Below are positions 9,076 to 18,153 of a DNA stretch of 64,000 nt, piece by piece. Below the pieces are notes generated by a model. The model did no database searches and was not told the DNA's origin. It saw only the letters and a program-made list of their open reading frames with translations. The stretch's first letter is position 1. Each line of letters begins with the position of its first letter. The translations under genes were made by a program, and so were the position numbers. Source of the DNA: Streptomyces fulvorobeus (GTDB lineage Bacteria; Actinomycetota; Actinomycetes; Streptomycetales; Streptomycetaceae); assembly GCF_013167895.1 (NCBI RefSeq), contig NZ_BLWC01000001.1, positions 2,232,001 through 2,296,000 on the forward strand, written 5' to 3'.

Positions 9076-10839
9076 TCAGACGCCGTCCGTGCCGCTGCGA
9101 CCGGTGTAGAAGGCCACGGTCAGGTCCTTCACCAGCATTTTTCGCTCGTAGTCGTCGAGCTCGACGATGCCGCGCGAGGTCAGCCGGTGAACCGTGTCGT
9201 CGACGGCGTCGACCACCGAGGTCAGCACGGTGTCGCGGTGCCTGGCGTCGATCGCCGCGATCCGTCGCCGCTGCATCGCGGCGGCGACCTCGGGGGCGTA
9301 CTCGATTCCGGTCGGCTGCGCCGAGTACACCTCGATGCCCACTGGCGCGCAGTCCGCCTTCAGCATCCGGGTCAGCGCGTCCCCGACCGCCTCGGCGTCG
9401 CGCAGGGTGTGCGCGTCCTCGTCGAAGGCGTCGGCCGGCAACTGCGAGAGCACCCGCGCCATCGCGGCCTCGACCTGCTCACGCAGATACTTCTCGTGGT
9501 CCGCGACCCCCAGAGTGGCCCGAAGGGTGTCCTTGACACGCCAGACGACGAGCACGACCACCCGCAGCGCCGTGCCGTTCGCGTCGACGGAGGGCAGCGG
9601 CTCACTGCGCCAGTGCCGCAGCCGCACGTCGACGCGGCGGCGCAGCAGGAGCGGGGAGACCCAGATCAGACCGGTGCGGCGGACACTGCCCCGGTAGTCG
9701 CCGAAGAGGGTCAGCACCAGGGCGTACCCGACCCGTCCCCGGCCGATCCCGCCGAGCGCGAACAGCACCACCGTCACCAGGAAGGCGAGGAGCGCCCACG
9801 CCCCGATGCCGATGCCGTCGTACGGGCGGGAGGCGATCCCCACCCGGTGGAGCGCGGCGGCGGGCAGCGCGCCGCACCACCAGAGGACGGCGAGGCCGGC
9901 CAGGATGCCGAGCGCCCCGGTGAGCAGCGCGGCCCAGCCGGGCAGCGCGGGCCCGGGCCGCTCGGAGAGCCGGGGGTCGCCGAGCGGGGCCGGCCGGGTC
10001 GGCGCCTGCACCTGTGTCCGCGCGGTGGTCCGCGGTGAGCGGGGCAGGGGCGGCCGCGGGGCGGGCCGTGCTCCCTGGGCCACGAAGGCGGGCAGCGCCC
10101 CCGGATCGCCGGGCTCCGGGCCCCTGCCGGGGCCTTCTGCGTCCTGTGCGTCGCGGGCCTGGTGTGCGTCGCGGGCCTGTTGTGCGTCGCGGGCCTGTTG
10201 TGCGTCGCGGTCGTCGCGGAAGAGGAGGTGGACGGGGATGGAGGCCGTGGTCTCGTTGGCGATGACGGGGTGGCGCCGCCCGGTCTCCCACCAGGTGTCG
10301 GCATCGGGGCCCCCGCATCCGCCGCCCGGCCCCGGCAGGCTGACGAGTCCGGTGGTGCACGGCACGGACGCGGCCGGGTCAACGGCCCCGGAGACACCGT
10401 GGGACCCCCTGACCGGCGCCGGCACGGACGCCCCGGCGCCGGCGTCCGCCGGGGCGAGGTCGAGCACCAGGTCCACCACGGTGTCGGAACCCCGCTCCGC
10501 GTGCTCACCGGCCGGCACGCCGGGCGCCCCGGTCCCGAACTCCGGCCCGCGCCCGCCCGAGCCCGGTTCCGGTGCGCGGGCCGGTAGCGGGGTTTCCGGG
10601 GCCGGTTCGCGGAGCGGGACCGTTCCTGCCGCGGGGCCGGGCTCCGGGGAACCCGGCGGGGAGTCCGCAGCCGGACCGTCCCAGGCCGAGGTGACCGCAG
10701 CCGGCCCGGCCCCGGCCGGAGTGGTCGTGGTGGGGACCTCGCTCGCGCCCTCGTGTCCGTGCACCGGCTGCCCTGCCTTTCCGTTCTCCGGGAATCCGGA
10801 GCTGTCCGACACCATGGGTCGCAATCCCGCCTCCGTCAT
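9076..10839 (-). CDS. SPFH/band-7 membrane protein with long disordered N-terminus
   Basis: The roughly 587-residue protein has three parts. About 290 N-terminal residues are low-complexity (Pro/Gly/Ala/Glu-rich) and include a short tandem RDAQQA repeat. Two hydrophobic segments follow (around residues 298-320 and 340-365). The rest is an SPFH domain (for example VDANGTALRVVVLVVWRVKD) with a helical region rich in charged residues. SPFH proteins scaffold membrane microdomains and interact with proteases or envelope machinery; no specific partner is evident. The start is uncertain: ATG 10839 has a poor ribosome site, while ATG 10815 has GGCGGGA eight bases upstream. It follows the NlpC/P60-like gene by ten bases, so co-transcription is likely. 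Confidence 0.85.
   Translation of the reverse strand: MTEAGLRPMVSDSSGFPENGKAGQPVHGHEGASEVPTTTTPAGAGPAAVTSAWDGPAADSPPGSPEPGPAAGTVPLREPAPETPLPARAPEPGSGGRGPEFGTGAPGVPAGEHAERGSDTVVDLVLDLAPADAGAGASVPAPVRGSHGVSGAVDPAASVPCTTGLVSLPGPGGGCGGPDADTWWETGRRHPVIANETTASIPVHLLFRDDRDAQQARDAQQARDAHQARDAQDAEGPGRGPEPGDPGALPAFVAQGARPAPRPPLPRSPRTTARTQVQAPTRPAPLGDPRLSERPGPALPGWAALLTGALGILAGLAVLWWCGALPAAALHRVGIASRPYDGIGIGAWALLAFLVTVVLFALGGIGRGRVGYALVLTLFGDYRGSVRRTGLIWVSPLLLRRRVDVRLRHWRSEPLPSVDANGTALRVVVLVVWRVKDTLRATLGVADHEKYLREQVEAAMARVLSQLPADAFDEDAHTLRDAEAVGDALTRMLKADCAPVGIEVYSAQPTGIEYAPEVAAAMQRRRIAAIDARHRDTVLTSVVDAVDDTVHRLTSRGIVELDDYERKMLVKDLTVAFYTGRSGTDGV
10143..10210. repeat. Tandem 18-bp coding repeat
   Basis: Three to four imperfect copies of an 18-base unit (core TGTGCGTCGCGGGCCTG) lie head to tail inside the SPFH gene and encode the repeated RDAQQA/RDAHQA peptide. 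Copy number probably varies by slippage. The units touch without spacers, so this is not a CRISPR array. Confidence 0.85.
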
Positions 10840-10849
10840 GTCCGTGCCG

Positions 10850-12139
10850 TCACGCGAACAGCCGCCGCCAGGTCTCCGGCCCCGGGTAGCCGTCGGCCGC
10901 GCCGCCCCGCCAGCCCAGGGACCGCTGGAACGCCTCGACGTTGCGGCGGTCCGCCTCCGTCCACCGGGGACCGGGGGCCGACAGGTAGTGCTTTCCGTGG
11001 CCCTTCCTCACCAACTGCCGCCCGAGGCGGGCGACATGGCTGCTGGACTGACCCGGCTTGAAATAGCCGCGGCCCGGGAAGGCCGGCGCGGCACTCGGGC
11101 TACCGCCCGTACCGGCCGCGGGGATGTCGCGCCCGGTGCCCGAGACCAGGTGGCGCCAGGTGTGCGGCCCGGGGATGCCGTCCGCCTCCTTGCCCTTCCA
11201 GCCCTGGGCCTTCTGGAACGCCTGGGTCGCGCGCCTGTCCGCCTCACCCCAGCGCGGTCCCGGCCCCTGCGTGTAGTACCGCTTGCCGCCCCGCGCCACG
11301 AGCATCCTGCCGAGCTCGGCCACGTGCGCGTTGTCCGCCCCCGGCCCGAACTTCCCCGCCCCGGGGAAGGACGTCGACGAGCCGCTGCCGCCCGCCCCTC
11401 CCGTGAGGCCCCGGTAGCGGTAGGCCACGTACTGGTCGGAGTTGTTCCAGTACGCCATGGGTGTCGTCTGCCTGCGTGTGTGCGGGCGTGCCTGTTCGTA
11501 GGCGGTGTAGTGGGTGTGCCGGTAGTCGGTCCAGCCGCCGAAGATCGTGACGTGCGAGCCCTTGCCCGGGTCGGACGGATTGTGGAAGAGCAGGATGTCT
11601 CCGGGCTGGAGCTCCTCCCGGGAGATCCGCGTCCCGAACCGGGCGAGGCTGCCGGTCCACTCGTTGCCGTCCAGGTTCCACGCCATCGACACATAGCCCG
11701 AGCAGTCCTGGCGGTAACCGTCCGACCAGTACTTCTGCATGCTGTACGGGACCTTCGCGGCGGCCCAGACCTTGGCCCGGTTGATGATGTCGGCCCGGGT
11801 GGTCTCCCGGTAGGCCGGCTCCGCGGGCGGCCCCGGGGAGCCGGGGCCCTTGAGCGGACCCTTCTCGCCCTGCGGAGTGGCCGGCTCGGGATCGGCCGGC
11901 GCGTCCGTCCTGACGGGTCCTGCGGCGTGTCCCGAAGTGCTCGCCGCCTCGGCGGCCCCGCTGGAAAGGACCACTCCCGCGGCCGTCACCAGCACCAGCG
12001 CGCGCCGGGCGCCGTGCGCCGCGGGATGTCCGCCGTCCCGCGCCCGCGGAGCCCTGGCCGCGGTCCGCCGCTGCGCGGTACACCCCGCACAGGCACAGTC
12101 GACAGCGGGTTCGTACTCCTCGAAGACCGGCACAGTCAT
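10850..12139 (-). CDS. Secreted NlpC/P60-like cell-wall hydrolase with two peptidoglycan-binding repeats
   Basis: The 429-residue protein begins with a short Cys-containing cytoplasmic stretch (DCACAGC), then a hydrophobic export segment (RALVLVTAAGVVLSSGAAEA, roughly residues 46-65). The catalytic domain has DCSGYVS (nucleophile Cys) and GSHVTIFGGW (His), as in NlpC/P60 or amidase folds. Two C-terminal repeats of about 80 residues each contain GPGPRW.EADRR and GPhTWR motifs and probably bind peptidoglycan. It likely cuts peptide bonds in the cell wall during growth or division. The CACAGC motif could bind a metal such as zinc, which is unusual ahead of a signal segment. Confidence 0.85.
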   Translation of the reverse strand: MTVPVFEEYEPAVDCACAGCTAQRRTAARAPRARDGGHPAAHGARRALVLVTAAGVVLSSGAAEAASTSGHAAGPVRTDAPADPEPATPQGEKGPLKGPGSPGPPAEPAYRETTRADIINRAKVWAAAKVPYSMQKYWSDGYRQDCSGYVSMAWNLDGNEWTGSLARFGTRISREELQPGDILLFHNPSDPGKGSHVTIFGGWTDYRHTHYTAYEQARPHTRRQTTPMAYWNNSDQYVAYRYRGLTGGAGGSGSSTSFPGAGKFGPGADNAHVAELGRMLVARGGKRYYTQGPGPRWGEADRRATQAFQKAQGWKGKEADGIPGPHTWRHLVSGTGRDIPAAGTGGSPSAAPAFPGRGYFKPGQSSSHVARLGRQLVRKGHGKHYLSAPGPRWTEADRRNVEAFQRSLGWRGGAADGYPGPETWRRLFA

Positions 12140-12290
12140 GCGATTCCCCTCCGGGCGTCAGCGTTCCGTTCTCCCGACATTTCGCATTTTGACGGATCAA
12201 AGAGAAAAAACGACCATCCCACAGGGTGCGGCGCGGCGGAATTGGTCAGGGGCACACCGGCCCATCGGGTAGAGTTCTCCAGGTCAGCAG

Positions 12291-12364
12291 GCGCCGTTAG
12301 CTCAGTTGGTTAGAGCAGCTGACTCTTAATCAGCGGGTCCGGGGTTCGAGTCCCTGACGGCGCA
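12291..12364 (+). tRNA. tRNA-Lys (CTT), second copy
   Basis: Identical over all 74 bases to the tRNA at 8128-8201, with the same anticodon CTT and no encoded CCA. The preceding bases CAG are shared too, but the surrounding sequences otherwise differ, so the duplication is confined to the tRNA gene. Confidence 0.97.
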
Positions 12365-12370
12365 CGCAGT

Positions 12371-12405
12371 AACAAGGCCCCCTCACCGTGTGAGGGGGCC
12401 TTGTT
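12371..12405. terminator. Bidirectional terminator after tRNA-Lys 2
   Basis: A perfect 16-bp inverted repeat (12371-12386 with 12390-12405) with loop CGT; one arm ends in CTTGTT and the other begins AACAAG. It can stop both the tRNA transcript and the convergent sortase operon. Confidence 0.9.
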
Positions 12406-12436
12406 CGTATCCCGGCGAGTCCTTCGGGTCCATGGC

Positions 12437-13123
12437 TCAGGCGGGGCTCCTCGCGGCCTCGCGCTCCTGGCCCGTCAGATAGGCCGAGACGACCACGTTG
12501 GCCGTGTACGAACGCGACTTCCGGTCGTACGTACCGCCGCAGGTGATCAGTCTGAGTTCCGCCCGGCCGTCCTCGCGGGGGCCGTACGCCTTCTCGGCGT
12601 CGAAGCGTTCCCGGGTGAAGACCTGGACGTCGTCGATGGTGAACACCGCGACCGTGCCGTCGGCCCTGGTCACCCGGACCTGCTCGCCGGGGCGGACCGT
12701 GCTGAGCCCGTAGAACACGGCGGGCTTCGTCTCCGTGTCGACATGGCCGACGAGCAGCGCGGCGCCCTCGGCGCCCGGCTCGGTGCCGCTGCCGTACCAG
12801 CCGACCGTCTGCGGCTTCGCGTACGGCGGCGGGTCGATCGCCCCGCCCTTGTCCAGACCACGCCGGACGACGGGGGCCTCGACACCTATGGAGGGGACCT
12901 CCACCCGCTCCGGCGCGGCACCGTCGAGCGGTCTGTGCGGCGGGGGCAGGGGTACGCCGAGGGGTCGCCCGGCCGCCGCGACGTCACCGCTCGCCGGTGC
13001 GGAGCCGCTGTCCGGCCCCTCGGTGATCTCGCGTCCCCAGAGCCACAGGCCCAGCAGGAGAACGGCCCAGGCGACTCCGGTGAGCAGCCGCCCGGTGCCC
13101 GCCGGGCGGTCCGTGGCCGACAC
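12437..13123 (-). CDS. Class F sortase
   Basis: A 228-residue membrane-anchored transpeptidase. An N-terminal hydrophobic anchor (about residues 12-28) is followed by a low-complexity stretch and the sortase barrel, with catalytic His in LLVGHVDT, Cys in RLITCGG and Arg in SRSYTANVVV. The class F assignment comes from the compact size, the VGWYGSGT region and actinobacterial context. It starts at GTG 13123, one base after the stop of the upstream gene, so translation is coupled. Sortases attach or cross-link secreted proteins at the cell wall; class F targets are poorly defined. Confidence 0.9.
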   Translation of the reverse strand: MSATDRPAGTGRLLTGVAWAVLLLGLWLWGREITEGPDSGSAPASGDVAAAGRPLGVPLPPPHRPLDGAAPERVEVPSIGVEAPVVRRGLDKGGAIDPPPYAKPQTVGWYGSGTEPGAEGAALLVGHVDTETKPAVFYGLSTVRPGEQVRVTRADGTVAVFTIDDVQVFTRERFDAEKAYGPREDGRAELRLITCGGTYDRKSRSYTANVVVSAYLTGQEREAARSPA

Positions 13124-13124
13124 G

Positions 13125-13676
13125 TCAGTCCGCGGCCGAGCGACGGCGCCGTACGCTGCGGAAGGCGACGGCGACAGCCGCGACGGCCCCCAGGACCAGT
13201 CCGGTCACGGCGTGCCACGTGCCGGGGCCGTCCTGCCCGGCCGCCTGCCCGGCCGCCTGGTCGGCGAGGGTGGCGGTGCCGCCGCCGCCGGCCCTGACGG
13301 GCGCGACGGGCGAGGGCTGCCGGTGGTGGACGACGGTGATCCTGCCGGTGGCCTTGCCCTTGCCGCCCTTGCAGTTCACCCAGACGTCGTAGTCGCCGGG
13401 TTCGGCGTCGGAGCGGATGCGGGCCTCGGCGAACAGGCCCGTCTCGTCGGCGGGGGCGAAGTGGGCCTCCGAGACGAAGGCGTCGGAGTTGCCCTTGGCC
13501 TCCCTGCCTCTGCCGCAGACGTCGACCCAGAGCTCCACCTCCCCGCCGGGGGCCGTGGCGGACGGGGTGACCGAGACCCTTCCCTGGGGCTCGGAGTCGG
13601 CCAGTGCGGCGGTCGCGGGCAGCAGAGTCGCCGCGGCCGCCGCTGCGGCACAGAACGTGAGGGGCAGTGAACGCAT
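13125..13676 (-). CDS. Secreted single-pass membrane protein, sortase partner candidate
   Basis: The 183-residue protein has a clear signal peptide (cleavage near ALADS, about residue 27), a beta-rich extracellular region with two Cys (VDVCGRG and WVNCKGG) that could form a disulfide, a Gly/Ala/Gln linker, a C-terminal transmembrane segment (TGLVLGAVAAVAVAF) and a basic tail (RSVRRRRSAAD). This is the layout of a wall-anchored protein, but no LPXTG or LAXTG motif precedes the membrane segment. Tight coupling with the downstream sortase suggests a functional pair. No enzymatic domain is recognised. Confidence 0.82.
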   Translation of the reverse strand: MRSLPLTFCAAAAAAATLLPATAALADSEPQGRVSVTPSATAPGGEVELWVDVCGRGREAKGNSDAFVSEAHFAPADETGLFAEARIRSDAEPGDYDVWVNCKGGKGKATGRITVVHHRQPSPVAPVRAGGGGTATLADQAAGQAAGQDGPGTWHAVTGLVLGAVAAVAVAFRSVRRRRSAAD

Positions 13677-13781
13677 GGTGAACCTCCTTCCGGCAGGTTC
13701 ACCCGCGCGTCAGCCTTCCGCATCCGCAGGGGGCCGGGGCCGGGTCGCGACGCGGGTCGCCACCACCCCCGCGGACCGGTG

Positions 13782-14570
13782 TCAGGGCAGGTCGACGAGG
13801 TCGACCAGGTCGGCGATGGAGTCGACGACGGTGGACGGCCGGAAGGGGTAGCGGTCGATGTCGGCCAGGGTGGTGAGACCGGTGAGGACCAGGAACGTCT
13901 GCATCCCCGCCTCCAGGCCCGCCAGGACGTCGGTGTCCATCCGGTCGCCGATCATGGCGCTGGTCTCGGAGTGCGCGCCGATGGCGTTGAGCCCCGTCCG
14001 CATCATCAGCGGGTTGGGCTTGCCCGCGAAGTAGGGCTCCTTGCCGGTGGCCTTGGTGATCAGGGCGGCGACCGAACCGGTCGCGGGCAGCGGGCCCTCG
14101 GCGGAGGGGCCCGTCTCGTCCGGGTTGGTGCAGATGAAGCGGGCACCGCCGTTGATCAGCCGGATCGCCTTGGTGAGCGCCTCGAAACTGTAGGTACGGG
14201 TCTCTCCGAGCACCACGTAGTCGGGTGCGTGGTCCGTGAGGATGTAGCCGATGTCGTGCAGCGCTGTCGTCAGGCCCGCCTCGCCGATGACGTACGCCGT
14301 GCCGCCGGGCCGCTGGTCGTCGAGGAACTGGGCGGTGGCCAGGGCCGAGGTCCAGATATTGGCCACCGGCACGTCCAGGCCCATGCGCTTGAGCCGGGCG
14401 TGCAGGTCCCGTGCCGTGTAGATGGAGTTGTTGGTGAGGACCAGGAAGGGCAGCCCGGAGTCCCGCAACCGCTTGATGAAGGCGTCCGCGCCGGGGATCG
14501 GCGTGCCCTCGTGGATGAGGACGCCGTCCATGTCGGTCAGCCAGGATTCGATCGGCTTGCGCTCTGCCAT
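13782..14570 (-). CDS. HAD-IIA family (NagD-like) phosphatase
   Basis: The 262-residue HAD hydrolase has motif I DMDGVLIHEG (nucleophile Asp near residue 14), motif II VLTNNS, and motif III/IV KPNPLMM and MIGDRMDTD. The large C2 cap placed between motifs II and III marks the IIA subclass (NagD, 4-nitrophenylphosphatase). Likely a cytoplasmic nucleotide or sugar phosphate phosphatase; the substrate is unknown. The start at 14570 has a purine run GGAG nearby. The 247-base gap upstream (14571-14817) shows no gene. Confidence 0.92.
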   Translation of the reverse strand: MAERKPIESWLTDMDGVLIHEGTPIPGADAFIKRLRDSGLPFLVLTNNSIYTARDLHARLKRMGLDVPVANIWTSALATAQFLDDQRPGGTAYVIGEAGLTTALHDIGYILTDHAPDYVVLGETRTYSFEALTKAIRLINGGARFICTNPDETGPSAEGPLPATGSVAALITKATGKEPYFAGKPNPLMMRTGLNAIGAHSETSAMIGDRMDTDVLAGLEAGMQTFLVLTGLTTLADIDRYPFRPSTVVDSIADLVDLVDLP

Positions 14571-14817
14571 GGGGACGGGCTCCTGCCGTACGTACGGTGC
14601 ACGCGAGGTGCGGGGACGCCGGCGGCACCGCGTTGTGCAGCGCCGACGTCCCCGATTTTAGGTGGCTGGTGCGACCGGCTGGAACTCGTGGGTCACGAGG
14701 GGCTGATCCTGACGTCGTCGACCGCCCGGTGGGTACGCCGGGGTGACGGGCGTCGAGTCGTCCGTGCGGCTCCGGAACCCGTCGGTGGCGGGATACGGGG
14801 CTGACACGCGGACACCC

Positions 14818-15690
14818 CTAGTCCTGTTCGCGGCGCGCGCGGTCCGCGCGGGTCACGACGGCTGCTCCGCCGATGATCAGCACTCCGGTGGCGAAGCCGA
14901 GCGGGAGCACCGGGTCCTGGCCGGTGCGGGCCAGTTCGGGGAGGGGGTTGCCGGCGGCGTCGCGGGGGGTCGTGCCGGTGCCGGGCTCGCTGTCCGGGTC
15001 GGCCGTCGCGCCCGCGCCGCCGTCGACGATGACGAAGGGGTAGGCGCCGGACTCCCCCACCCACTCGCCGTCGCCGGCGCCCTCGCCGCCCTTGTGCCGG
15101 TGGACGACGGCGGCGCTGACGGTGACCTCGCCGGGCGCGGTGCCGGAGGTGAAGGCCATCCGGACCTGGACGGTGACGGTACGTCCGGCGGGGACGGTGA
15201 ACCCGGCGAAGTCCTCGTCCTCCGCCCCTCCTCCGAAGACGCCGATCTGCTCGTCCCGGTCCGTGGTCTCCCAGCTGACGCGGTACTCCGCGTCGGGGTC
15301 GGCGCGCCCGGTCCGTGCGGAGAACTCCAGCTGGATCTGGTCGGCGGCGAGCCTCCGGTCCTGGTCGGTGAGGACCAGGACCGGGTGGACGGCGCGGCAC
15401 GGCTCGGAGGTGGTGTTGGTGAGGTCGAGGTACCAGACCCCGTAGCCGCCGCCGGAGGCGTACGTACCGGGGCCACCGTGGATGCGGGTCTCGATGGGGA
15501 ACTCGGCGGCGTCCGGGTCGCCGCAGCCGGGTTGCCGGCCGGCGTCGCTGACGGTGGGGGCGGTGGCGCCCGCGGGGGGCGCTCCGACCAGGAGCACGGC
15601 TGCCGCGGCGATGCCTGCCGCGGGGCCGAGTGTTCCGAGGGTGATGAGGGCACGGCCGTCACGCGGCCGGGCGGGGGGCTTGGGGGGCAT
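14818..15690 (-). CDS. LAXTG-anchored secreted surface protein
   Basis: A 290-residue protein with an N-terminal signal peptide (about residues 15-42, ending AGATA), a beta-rich ectodomain with Cys in QPGCGDP and SEPCRAV, and a cell-wall sorting signal: LARTG near residue 258, a hydrophobic stretch (LPLGFATGVLIIGGAAVV) and basic tail ADRARREQD. LAXTG is the preferred motif of Streptomyces class E sortases, so its anchoring enzyme is probably encoded elsewhere rather than being the class F enzyme 2 kb away. Function of the ectodomain is unknown. Confidence 0.85.
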   Translation of the reverse strand: MPPKPPARPRDGRALITLGTLGPAAGIAAAAVLLVGAPPAGATAPTVSDAGRQPGCGDPDAAEFPIETRIHGGPGTYASGGGYGVWYLDLTNTTSEPCRAVHPVLVLTDQDRRLAADQIQLEFSARTGRADPDAEYRVSWETTDRDEQIGVFGGGAEDEDFAGFTVPAGRTVTVQVRMAFTSGTAPGEVTVSAAVVHRHKGGEGAGDGEWVGESGAYPFVIVDGGAGATADPDSEPGTGTTPRDAAGNPLPELARTGQDPVLPLGFATGVLIIGGAAVVTRADRARREQD

Positions 15691-15864
15691 AGGGGGTCAC
15701 CCTTCGCTGCTCGCGTACGGCCGGGCGGGGCGGGGCTCCGGCGACGCTGCCACGGGCGCGGGGGTGAAGGGCGCCGACACGCGGGGACGGTCACCCGTCC
15801 GGCCGGGAGCGCCCGGACGAGCCGGGAGGCTGCCGCCCCGCAGGTACACGGGCGCCCGGCCGCC

Positions 15865-16985
15865 TCACACCGCCCCCCGCAGCGCCCCCGTCCCGTTCAC
15901 CCGGCCGAAGACCGGGGCCAGCACCAGCTGGGCCGCTCCCTCCGCGACCGGGCGGTCACCGCCGCCCGCCACGGTGACCGGGGTCGCGCGGCCCGTGCCC
16001 CCGCGGCGGGCCCGGTCCTCGATCACCGCGCGTACGCCCCGTACGTACGCCTCCTCGTCCGCCGCCACGATCCGCCCGCCCAGCACGACCCGGTCGATGT
16101 CGAGCAGCCCCACCAGATTCGCCGCACCCGCCCCAGCACCCGCACCGCCTCCGCCACGTCGCCGCGCGCCACCGCGGCCAGGCACAGGGCCTCGACGCAG
16201 CCCCGGCCCCCGCACTCGCAGGGCGGCCCGTCCAGCTGAAGCGTCTGGTGACCGAACTCCCCCGCTCCCGTACGCGCCCCCCGGTGCAGCTCGCCGCCGA
16301 GCACCAGCCCCGCGCCCAGCCCGGTCCCCAGGTGGAGGTAGGCGAAGTCGCTGCCGCCCGGCTCCCGCAGGGCCAGCCCGAGTGCCGCCGCGTTCGTGTC
16401 CTTGTCGAGGACCACCGGCAGCCCGGTCCGCCCGGCCAGCGCGTCCCGCAGCGGAAAGCCGTCCCACTGCGGGAAGCCGGTCACCCGGTGCAGCACCCCG
16501 CCCCGGTGGTCCAGCGGGCCCGGCATGGCGACACCCAGCCCGAAGACCGGCCGTCCGCCCCGGACCGCCTCGGCGGCCGCCGCCGCGTCCGCCACCACCA
16601 GGTCCGCCGGAGCGCCGAGGTCGAGGGGCGAGGTCCGGGCGGCCACCGGGGTGCCCGCGAGGTCGACCAGGACGGCCGTCAGCTCGTCGCGGTCCAGGTG
16701 GAGCCCCACCGCGTACCCCGCGTCCGGAACCAGTCGCAGCACCGTACGCGGCTTGCCCCCGGTCGAAGCCCGGTGCCCCGCCTCCGCCGCCAGCCCCTCC
16801 GCCCGCAGCCGTGTGGTGATCTTGCTGACCGCCTGCGGGGTGAGCCCTGTGCGTTCCGCCAGCTCCAGCCTGCTGATCCCGCGCTCGCCCGCCACACGCA
16901 GCAGGTCCAGCACGAGCGCGGCGTTATGGTGGCGCAGTGTCGGGAGGTTGGCTCCGCCGCCGCTCCTGGTATTGCTTCTGTTCAC
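15865..16985 (-). CDS. ROK-family sugar-responsive repressor (frameshifted)
   Basis: The N-terminus holds a winged helix (ISRLELAERTGLTPQAVSK) and the rest a ROK sugar-kinase-like fold with the zinc motif GHQTLQLDGPPCECGGRGC. Two frames meet at the CCCC run at 16131-16134; one added base gives VRVLGAGAANLVGLLDIDRV and a 373-residue protein of normal size. I chose the GTG at 16985 because the conserved region begins soon after it; more upstream codons would run into the operator. It is divergent from an oxidoreductase gene with a palindrome between them, so it probably represses that operon and itself in response to a sugar or sugar phosphate. Confidence 0.85.
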
Positions 16986-17010
16986 GACCCCATTGTCCCC
17001 GCCGCTTGCA

Positions 17011-17033
17011 CTTTGGCAACAGCGTTGCTTAAG
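17011..17033. promoter_or_regulatory. Operator-like palindrome between ROK and Gfo/Idh genes
   Basis: CTT-TG-GCAAC-AGC-GTTGC-TT-AAG: an interrupted palindrome with perfect GCAAC/GTTGC inner arms and matching CTT/AAG ends, only 26 bases upstream of the ROK start and 9 bases before the Gfo/Idh ATG. It is well placed as an autoregulatory ROK operator. Confidence 0.65.
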
Positions 17034-17041
17034 TGGCGGGC

Positions 17042-18153
17042 ATGACTGGGAACCCCAACGCCCCCCTCCGGGTGGCACTCGTCGGCTACGGCCTGGCCGG
17101 CTCCGTCTTCCACGCCCCGCTGATCGCCGCCACCGAGGGCCTCACCCTGGACACGGTCGTCACGTCGAACGAGGAGCGGCGGGCTCAGGCCCGCGCCGAG
17201 TTCCCCGGCGTACGGTTCGCCGCCTCGCCCGACGAGCTCTGGCCGCGCGCGGACGAGCTCGACCTGATCGTGATCGCCTCCCCAACAAGACCCACGTCGG
17301 ACTCGCGAAGGCCGCCGTCGAGGCCGGTCTGCCGGTGATCGTGGACAAGCCGATCGCGGGCACCGCCGCCGAGGCGCGGGAGCTCGCCGCGCTCGCCGAC
17401 GAGCGCGGTCTGCTGCTCTCGGTCTTCCAGAACCGCCGCTGGGACAACGACTTCCTCACCCTCACCCGCCTGATCGCCGACGGCGCGCTCGGCGACGTAC
17501 AGCGCTTCGAGTCCCGGTTCGAGCGGTGGCGTCCGCAGACCAAGGGCGGCTGGCGCGAGTCCGGCGACCCGCTGGAGATCGGCGGGCTCCTGTACGACCT
17601 GGGCAGCCATGTCGTCGACCAGGCGCTCACCCTGTTCGGCCCGGCCGTACAGGTGTACGCGGAGAGCGACGTACGCCGCCCGGGCGCCTCGGCCGACGAC
17701 GACACCTTCATCGCGATCACACACGCGAACGGGGTGCGCTCGCACCTCTACGTCAGCGCCACCACGGCGCAGCTCGGCCCCCGCTTCCGGGTGCTCGGTT
17801 CCGCGGCCGGTTACGTGAAGTACGGCCTGGACCCGCAGGAGGCAGCGCTGCGCGACGGGCTGCGCCCCGTCGCAGGAGAGCCCTGGGGCGAGGAGCCGCA
17901 GGAGCTGTGGGGCCGCGTCGGCGCCGGCGAGTCGCCCCTGACCGACGGCGGCGCCCCGGTCCGCTCGCTCCCCGGCGACTACCCCGCCTACTACGCGGCG
18001 GTGACCGCCGCCCTGCGCGGCACCGGCGAGAACCCGGTGACCGCCCTCCAGGCCGCGGCGGCCCTGGACGTCCTGGAGGCCGCCCGCCGCTCGGCGCGCG
18101 AGGGCACATCCGTGACCCTTCTCCCCCACCCCACCGAGGAGCACTCCGCATGA
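17042..18153 (+). CDS. Gfo/Idh/MocA-family NAD(P)-dependent oxidoreductase (frameshifted)
   Basis: The N-terminal Rossmann fold starts VALVGYGLAGSVFHAPLI and the catalytic lysine is in VIVDKPIAGT, followed by the alpha/beta C-terminal domain (GLLYDLGSHVVDQAL). The frame breaks at the CCCC run at 17280-17283; one C more restores VIASPNKTHVGLAKAAV and gives 370 residues, normal for the family. These enzymes oxidise or reduce sugars, inositols or related compounds. The divergent ROK regulator supports a sugar-related substrate. ATG 17042 is preferred over GTG 17033, which lies inside the operator. Its stop overlaps the next start (ATGA). Confidence 0.88.

Noticed and set aside
10143..10210. Possible short CRISPR-like array
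   Set aside because: The 18-base units are directly adjacent with no unique spacers, and they encode a peptide repeat.
8128..12364. The two identical tRNA-Lys genes as ends (attL/attR) of an integrated element
   Set aside because: No integrase, excisionase or mobile genes lie between them and both tRNAs are full length with their own terminators; simple gene duplication is enough.
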